Below, piece after piece: positions 59,412 to 64,000 of a stretch of DNA of 64,000 bases (position 1 is the stretch's first letter; each line of letters opens with the position of its first letter). The DNA lies in the NCBI GenBank assembly GCA_951801955.1, contig CATOOV010000010.1, positions 1 through 64,000 on the forward strand. The letters are read 5' to 3'. The stretch is from an uncultured Lachnospiraceae bacterium (GTDB lineage: Bacteria > Bacillota > Clostridia > Lachnospirales > Lachnospiraceae). The position numbers and the translations under genes are program-made. Under the pieces are notes generated by a model, which saw only the letters and a program-made list of their open reading frames with translations, searched no databases and was not told the DNA's origin.

Positions 59412-59909
59412 CTATCTGAGTCTGCTGCATTCATACTTTTTAAAAGTACGGACACAGGTTTTCAACTCCTCATAACGCTGCTCCAATGGTCCTTCTTCAA
59501 TAACAACATCCAGGACTACTGCCATATTGTTAATCATGTGGTCATTGATCTCATCACGCATATCCACCAAAATTTTATATTTATCTTCCATGGATTCTGC
59601 ATCAAAGAAAGCCATCAGCTTATCTTTGACGGGTTTTTTTGTTTCCTCATGCGGCAATACCTCTGATTCCTGCTGTGGCTCTGCCAATTGAAAACGGTAT
59701 TCCTGCTGTGCCTGGGGATATTTTTCCTTGTCCACTGGACCGACAAACATTTCGAGAGGTCTTGCATAAGTCTGGAACCCTCCATACAATGCCTGATAGA
59801 CCACTAGCTTCTCTCCCGTTTCTGAGTGCTGTGCAACAGTTACCACCTGATACAGCTTGTTTTTAAAATGTAAATACTTTTCTCCTGGTTTTGGTTCTCC
59901 TTGGGGCAT
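59412..59909 (-). CDS. DUF1653 domain protein with helical tail
   Basis: A 165-residue cytoplasmic protein. The N-terminal part (about 7-60: PGEKYLHFKNKLYQVVTVAQ, YQALYGGFQTYARPLEMF) is a DUF1653 domain of unknown function. The rest is a charged linker and a helical C-terminal region (about 95-160) with several Met and Glu. No catalytic residue is known. It follows ktrA at 28 nt and ends at the terminator, so it belongs to the potassium-uptake transcript; a functional link is only suggested by this. Confidence 0.85.
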   Translation of the reverse strand: MPQGEPKPGEKYLHFKNKLYQVVTVAQHSETGEKLVVYQALYGGFQTYARPLEMFVGPVDKEKYPQAQQEYRFQLAEPQQESEVLPHEETKKPVKDKLMAFFDAESMEDKYKILVDMRDEINDHMINNMAVVLDVVIEEGPLEQRYEELKTCVRTFKKYECSRLR

Positions 59910-59937
59910 ATCAATTCCTCGCTTCCTTTTTCTTCAT

Positions 59938-60585
59938 TTACAAACGTCTTACAATCCTGTCAATATCAGCTTTTTTTCCAATTACCATTAAATGTTCCTC
60001 TGCACTAAAAATATGATCTGCATCTGGCAGAAGGGTACTCTCCCCTTCTTTTTTAATTCCAAGAATATTGGCGTCGTACTTTACACGAAAATTCATTTCC
60101 TTAATGGATTTCCCGATCCATTCTTCCAATGGCTGAATCTCATAGATGGAATAATCCCCCATCTCTATATAATCATATACATGGTTGGCACTGACTTTGA
60201 TCGCAAGCCTTTTTGCTATATCCCGGTCAGGATACACCACTTCATCCGCGCCGTTCCGAAGTAAAAATTTTGCTTGGATATCCCTGGTTGCCTTGCTGAT
60301 AACATAAGAGGCGCCTAACTCTTTCAACTGGCTTGTTATTTCCAAACTGCTTTGGAAATTTGTGCCGATGCATACAAAACAGATATCAAAATTACGGACG
60401 CCAAAACTGCGCAGCACTTCCACTTTGGTACAGTCTGCAATTTTTGCGCTGGTAACCACAGAGAGGATATCTTCCAAATTTTCCTCCTTTTCATCAACTG
60501 CCATCACATCGTTACCATTTTCCACCAAATCCATACATAAATGTTTTCCAAATCTTCCGATTCCAATTACCAGTATTGACTTCAT
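59938..60585 (-). CDS. ktrA: Potassium uptake regulatory subunit KtrA
   Basis: A 215-residue cytoplasmic RCK protein gating the KtrB channel. The Rossmann fold begins VIGIGRFGKHLCMDL (about 5-20) and binds NAD or ATP/ADP; an RCK-C domain (about 130-215) follows. The ATG at 60585 has AGGAGAGGTGAAATT upstream; an in-frame extension overlaps ktrB and is not used. It lies 13 nt after ktrB. Confidence 0.95.
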   Translation of the reverse strand: MKSILVIGIGRFGKHLCMDLVENGNDVMAVDEKEENLEDILSVVTSAKIADCTKVEVLRSFGVRNFDICFVCIGTNFQSSLEITSQLKELGASYVISKATRDIQAKFLLRNGADEVVYPDRDIAKRLAIKVSANHVYDYIEMGDYSIYEIQPLEEWIGKSIKEMNFRVKYDANILGIKKEGESTLLPDADHIFSAEEHLMVIGKKADIDRIVRRL

Positions 60586-60598
60586 AATTTCACCTCTC

Positions 60599-61933
60599 CT
60601 AACCAATTGTGATTCGCTCAATGGGAAGCTTAATCTTGGGACTATGCCTTTTCTCTGTAAAAGACAATGCAAAGGACATGCTTCCGATTCTTCCGCAGTA
60701 CATTAAGAAAATCAAAAGATACTTTGACGCTTCCGTAATTTCCCTTGTAATTCCAGTAGTAATCCCAACCGTACTGGTAGCTGAAAATATTTCCATTAAA
60801 ATATCTGACAGGGACAGGAGTGGTTCCAGCCCCGACATAATCAGCGCGCTTGCCGCGGCAAGCATCAGGTTGATAAAAAACACGGTACTTGCTTTCTTAA
60901 TCGAATCCTCATCCATTCTTCTTCCAAAAATATTCAACCCGCTTTTGTTGCGCAGCGTAGACCAAATATACAGCAAAATCACCATCATGGTTGTCGTTTT
61001 AATTCCTCCGGCAGTGGAACCTGGGCTTCCACCAATAAACATCAAAACCACTGTCAGCAGCCGGGTTGCCTCTGTATATGCTCCGGTATCTATCGTATTG
61101 AATCCTGCTGTCCTGGGTGTCACTGCTCCAAACACAGAAGAAAGGAACTTTCCTTTTACATCCATTCCCGCCAAAAGATTATCTTGCTCAAATACATAGA
61201 AACAAATACTTCCCGCCACAATCAAAACCAATGTCACTGTCAGCACAATCTTCGTATGGAGCAAATATTTCTTAACCCTCCATTTATGGACAGAGATATC
61301 ATCCCATACAATAAAACCAATCCCCCCAATCACAATCAATGCCATAATAACCACATTTACCAATACATCATCATAATAACGTACCAGGGAACTGTATGGT
61401 TCAAACTGTCCCATCAGGTCAAAACCTGCGTTGCAGAATGCTGAGATCGAATGAAATATCCCATACCAGATACCTTTTACAATTCCAAATTCTGGGATAA
61501 AGCGAATCATCAAAAGAAGTGCTCCCACCCCCTCAAATATCATAGCATAACGTACAATTTTGTTCACCAAACGGACCGTACCGCCAATTTGCAGCGTATT
61601 CACACTCTCTTGTATCAGATTGCGCTCTTTCAGTCCAATCCGCCGCTTCATAAAAATTGCCAGAAATACTCCAATTGTAATAAACCCTAATCCGCCGACT
61701 TGAATCAGAAGTAAAATCACAACCTGTCCAAACAGCGTCCAATTGGTATACGTATCTACCACTACCAAACCTGTCACACAGGTGCTGCTGGTGGCGGTAA
61801 ATAATGCATTTAAAAATCCTGCGCTCTCACCACTCTTGGACGCAATGGGAAGCATTAAGAGTATGGTTCCCAAAATAATAATCATCAAAAAGCCAAGGGC
61901 AATTGTCTGCACCCTGCTTAATCCTTGTTTCAT
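60599..61933 (-). CDS. ktrB: Potassium uptake channel subunit KtrB
   Basis: A 444-residue membrane protein of the Trk/Ktr/HKT family with four M1-P-M2 repeats. Selectivity-loop glycines are in SSTCVTGLVVVD, SISAFCNAGFDLM, TPRTAGFNTID and TSTVGITTGI. It forms the K+ pore gated by KtrA. The ATG at 61933 follows AAAAAGGAGATATT, with a strong promoter close upstream. First gene of the ktrB-ktrA-DUF1653 unit. Confidence 0.95.
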   Translation of the reverse strand: MKQGLSRVQTIALGFLMIIILGTILLMLPIASKSGESAGFLNALFTATSSTCVTGLVVVDTYTNWTLFGQVVILLLIQVGGLGFITIGVFLAIFMKRRIGLKERNLIQESVNTLQIGGTVRLVNKIVRYAMIFEGVGALLLMIRFIPEFGIVKGIWYGIFHSISAFCNAGFDLMGQFEPYSSLVRYYDDVLVNVVIMALIVIGGIGFIVWDDISVHKWRVKKYLLHTKIVLTVTLVLIVAGSICFYVFEQDNLLAGMDVKGKFLSSVFGAVTPRTAGFNTIDTGAYTEATRLLTVVLMFIGGSPGSTAGGIKTTTMMVILLYIWSTLRNKSGLNIFGRRMDEDSIKKASTVFFINLMLAAASALIMSGLEPLLSLSDILMEIFSATSTVGITTGITREITEASKYLLIFLMYCGRIGSMSFALSFTEKRHSPKIKLPIERITIG

Positions 61934-61968
61934 AATATCTCCTTTTTATCTGCATTTTCTTACCTGCC

Positions 61969-61997
61969 ATTATACAAAACTCTGTATGATCTGTAAA
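61969..61997 (-). promoter_or_regulatory. Promoter of ktrB
   Basis: On the minus strand TTTACA (61997-61992), 17-nt spacer, TATAAT (61974-61969), about 35 nt before the start codon. Confidence 0.8.
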
Positions 61998-62244
61998 GGA
62001 AATATATCGCAAAAGCTAACCTGAATCCCGCGGATTTGTAGACTGTGCAAGACCGGCACGCTGCCACAGGAAAGCGGGTGGCGTTTGGCATATGATTTAT
62101 TCTTACAAGCATTGTACCCCGCCCTTTGGGGCGAACTTGCGAAAATCTTGGACACTTGGAACAACGTTTGTATTTCTTTGTACAATTTGCCAAGAAGGTT
62201 TTCTGGAACCACCTTTTGACACCCGAATCCTTTATAACAATAAC

Positions 62245-62286
62245 AGGAGTGTTTTGCAACCCTTTTCCAAGTCGCAAAACACTCCT
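62245..62286 (-). terminator. Terminator of the chemoreceptor gene
   Basis: AGGAGTGTTTTGC (62245-62257) pairs perfectly with GCAAAACACTCCT (62274-62286), 11 nt after the stop. The following minus-strand bases are T-rich but broken. Confidence 0.75.
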
Positions 62287-62296
62287 ATCTCTTTCC

Positions 62297-63640
62297 TTAA
62301 TATTTTCCGAATTCACCCTCTAAAGAAATAATTTTTTCATTCTCTTCTGATTTATCACTAAAACTGGTTTCCCGAGGGCTGTAACTGTAGTTATCCATTG
62401 TTTTTAATTTGTAACGTCCAATCAAAGTGCGCAGGGATAGTGCATGGTTCGACAATACTTCACTTGCCGCTGCACATTGTTCACTTGTTGCAGAGTTCGT
62501 CTGGACAACTTGTGATACCTGGCTGATTGCCTGGTCAATCTGGCTGACAGCGGTTGCCTGGTCACTGGATGACACTGCAATACTGTCAATCAAGCCTACG
62601 ATATTGTCAACCGTCTTGATAATCTCTGTCAGTGAGTTTGCCGTTTCCTCTGCAAGTTTCGAACCATGTTCTACCTTTTTAATGGAATCTTCAATCATCT
62701 CTGCCGTCTCGCTTGCCGCGGAAGCACTCTTACCGGCAAGATTCCGCACTTCCTCTGCCACCACTGCAAACCCTTTTCCATGAACGCCTGCCCTTGCTGC
62801 TTCCACTGCAGCGTTTAAGGCAAGGATATTAGTCTGAAATGCAATATCATCGATTACTTTGATGATCTTGGAAATATTTTCAGAAGATTCATTGATCTCT
62901 TTCATGGCACCGATCATTTCTTTCATATGATGATCACCTGCCATTGCCTCTTCCCTCATACTATGTACCGAAAGATTTGCTTCATTTGCCTCTTCTGCAT
63001 TATGTTTCGTACGTTCCGCAATCTCCGCCATGGAAGCTGTCACCTGTTCAATGGCGCTTGCCTGTTCCGTAGAACCCTGTGCCAAAGACTGGCTGGCATC
63101 TGATACCTGTTCTGCACCAGTTGTAAGCTGTGCAGCAGACTCCCGTATATCTGACAACATATGGTTATTCTCGACTACAAGATTTTTGAATGCATTTCCA
63201 AGAGCGTCACTGCTGCCTTTTACATCCACATCAAAATCTAAATTTCCAGATGAAACTTTATTGGCAACCTCCGCCTGATATTTAACATTTTCGATGATCA
63301 ACTGGAAATCGTCTATCAGTTCCCCAAACTCATCGTGACGTTTCTTTTCCAGTGTGATATCAACCTTTCCTTTTGCAATTTCCTTTGCCGCTTGCCGCAG
63401 GACGCTCAAAGATAATCGAATATCCTTTAATATTCCAAAAGCCATCACCATTGTAATAATAATTGCAGCGAGTGTTAATATTACCACTACAATCTCTGCT
63501 TTTTGCAAATAAGACTCCGTCAGGTTCCCTTTTCTGCTTAACTGCAGCGTACCCATACCGGCATACCCGACCATCATCGTCATCAAAATAATGGTTCCAA
63601 AACAAACCAACAACCGTGTTCTAATTTTTGCGTTTTTCAT
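62297..63640 (-). CDS. Methyl-accepting chemotaxis protein with minimal outer loop
   Basis: A 447-residue chemoreceptor. Two membrane helices (about 10-30 and 46-68) enclose only about 15 outer residues, so there is no ligand-binding domain outside. A HAMP domain (about 68-120), a second HAMP-like segment and the long signalling coiled coil with the hairpin tip [29 protein letters not shown] follow. It may sense a signal in the membrane or cytoplasm, or through a partner. The ATG at 63640 follows TAAGGAGGTAAAAGGA. It follows cheW on the same strand by 21 nt. Confidence 0.94.
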   Translation of the reverse strand: MKNAKIRTRLLVCFGTIILMTMMVGYAGMGTLQLSRKGNLTESYLQKAEIVVVILTLAAIIITMVMAFGILKDIRLSLSVLRQAAKEIAKGKVDITLEKKRHDEFGELIDDFQLIIENVKYQAEVANKVSSGNLDFDVDVKGSSDALGNAFKNLVVENNHMLSDIRESAAQLTTGAEQVSDASQSLAQGSTEQASAIEQVTASMAEIAERTKHNAEEANEANLSVHSMREEAMAGDHHMKEMIGAMKEINESSENISKIIKVIDDIAFQTNILALNAAVEAARAGVHGKGFAVVAEEVRNLAGKSASAASETAEMIEDSIKKVEHGSKLAEETANSLTEIIKTVDNIVGLIDSIAVSSSDQATAVSQIDQAISQVSQVVQTNSATSEQCAAASEVLSNHALSLRTLIGRYKLKTMDNYSYSPRETSFSDKSEENEKIISLEGEFGKY

Positions 63641-63661
63641 TTCCTTTTACCTCCTTAAATC

Positions 63662-64000
63662 TTACGCAACCACATCTTCACCAGAGACAGCATCTTCCAA
63701 TGCTGTTGTATCTTCATCTCTGATCAGTCTTTCTGGATCCAGTAATAATTTTACTTCATCATCTACTCTTACCAGACCAAATACATATTTACTATTTCCA
63801 CTGCTAGACTGTGACAATGACGGTGGAAGGATAATTCCCTTCTCATCTACAGTAATAACACCAGCTATTCTATCTACTACCAGTCCTACAACTGTTGATT
63901 TAACGCCAATGACAATGATACAGGTGCGATCCGTATATTCAAGGGAAGGCTGTTTAAACCGCAGTCTGACATCAATAACAGGAATAATTTTTCCACGGAT
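63662..64000 (-). CDS. cheW: Chemotaxis coupling protein CheW, 5' part outside the window
   Basis: Reading from the window edge, 112 residues are visible, beginning IRGKIIPVIDVRLRF and continuing with CIIVIGVKSTVVGLVVDRI, GLVRVDDEVKLLLDPERLI and an acidic tail ending EDVVA. This is the C-terminal two thirds of a CheW domain, which couples receptors to the kinase CheA. The start codon lies beyond position 64000. It is upstream of the chemoreceptor on one transcript, suggesting a chemotaxis operon entering from the right. Confidence 0.9.
   Translation of the reverse strand: MRGKIIPVIDVRLRFKQPSLEYTDRTCIIVIGVKSTVVGLVVDRIAGVITVDEKGIILPPSLSQSSSGNSKYVFGLVRVDDEVKLLLDPERLIRDEDTTALEDAVSGEDVVA

Larger units (their letters stand above)
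61934..62296. other. Intergenic region between ktrB and the chemoreceptor
   Basis: It holds the ktrB promoter (61997-61969 on the minus strand), a stretch with no recognisable gene, and the terminator of the chemoreceptor gene (62245-62286). Open frames on both strands in the middle lack ribosome binding sites. Confidence 0.6.

Noticed and set aside
61960-62316. 118-residue minus-strand open frame after the chemoreceptor
   Set aside because: It overlaps the chemoreceptor terminator and the ktrB promoter, and has no start signal.

Overview
The window looks like a chromosomal segment of a spore-forming, Gram-positive gut-type anaerobe of the Lachnospiraceae (Clostridia). The reasons are the tig-clpP-clpX-lon-ysxC cluster, the class 1B pyrD/pyrK pair, IscR/IscS/IscU feeding mnmA, sporulation-type genes (SleC-like, Csp-like subtilase, SpoVB-like, YtvI-like), strong AGGAGG ribosome binding sites and moderate G+C. 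The genus cannot be fixed from the sequence alone. Most genes lie on the minus strand.

Left end (1 to about 4096): the right-hand end of an integrated mobile element. It carries a rolling-circle-type Rep gene (minus), an origin-like region dense in hairpins, palindromes and direct repeats, a strong promoter with a roughly 235-nt structured leader that ends in an intrinsic terminator, an unrecognised 132-residue protein, and a large serine recombinase. The element sits inside a SleC-like spore cortex-lytic gene (minus, remnant 4061-4780). The 3' end of the recombinase gene is read from the antisense of that host gene, so the right attachment site is at about 4085-4100.

4.8-13.6 kb: amino-acid and nucleotide metabolism: ilvE, a flavin reductase-like protein, a nicotinamidase-like hydrolase, ilvB-ilvN, an AEC transporter, and thyA-folA. 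13.7-24.2 kb: a patatin-like lipase with tandem repeats built into it, a TerD-family protein, a response regulator/histidine kinase/phosphoesterase/ABC exporter cluster, tRNA-Gly(GCC), an FMN-bind-like membrane protein and a DegV protein. 24.6-33.6 kb: a transglutaminase-like lipoprotein, M18 aminopeptidase, DUF5721-like protein, cold-shock protein, LspA, a Csp-like subtilase and a second, divergent ClpX. 32.5-39.2 kb: an iron-sulfur/tRNA-thiolation cluster (iscR, iscS, iscU, mnmA) running straight into a second two-component system and an associated membrane-anchored protein. 39.3-45.7 kb: a SpoVB-like flippase, a cytoplasmic LacI-type sensor fused to GGDEF, a histidine phosphatase, a YtvI-like membrane protein and a Cys-rich protein. 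45.7-54.7 kb: tig-clpP-clpX-lon-ysxC followed by a zinc-type ABC importer (znuA, znuC, znuB). 55.3-59.3 kb: pyrC-pyrF-pyrK-pyrD. 59.4-64 kb: ktrB-ktrA-DUF1653, a chemoreceptor, and a cheW cut by the window edge.

The intergenic regions hold several dispersed repeat families that come back at distant loci. The best is a composite element of about 100-157 bp with a near-invariant long palindrome and an internal hairpin whose sequence changes between copies while its pairing is kept (16030, 16186, 24374, 55238, with fragments at 22538 and 45411). The most promising leads for something undescribed are this family, the structured leader and repeats of the mobile element, the repeat-bearing patatin, and the phosphoesterase-containing exporter cluster.
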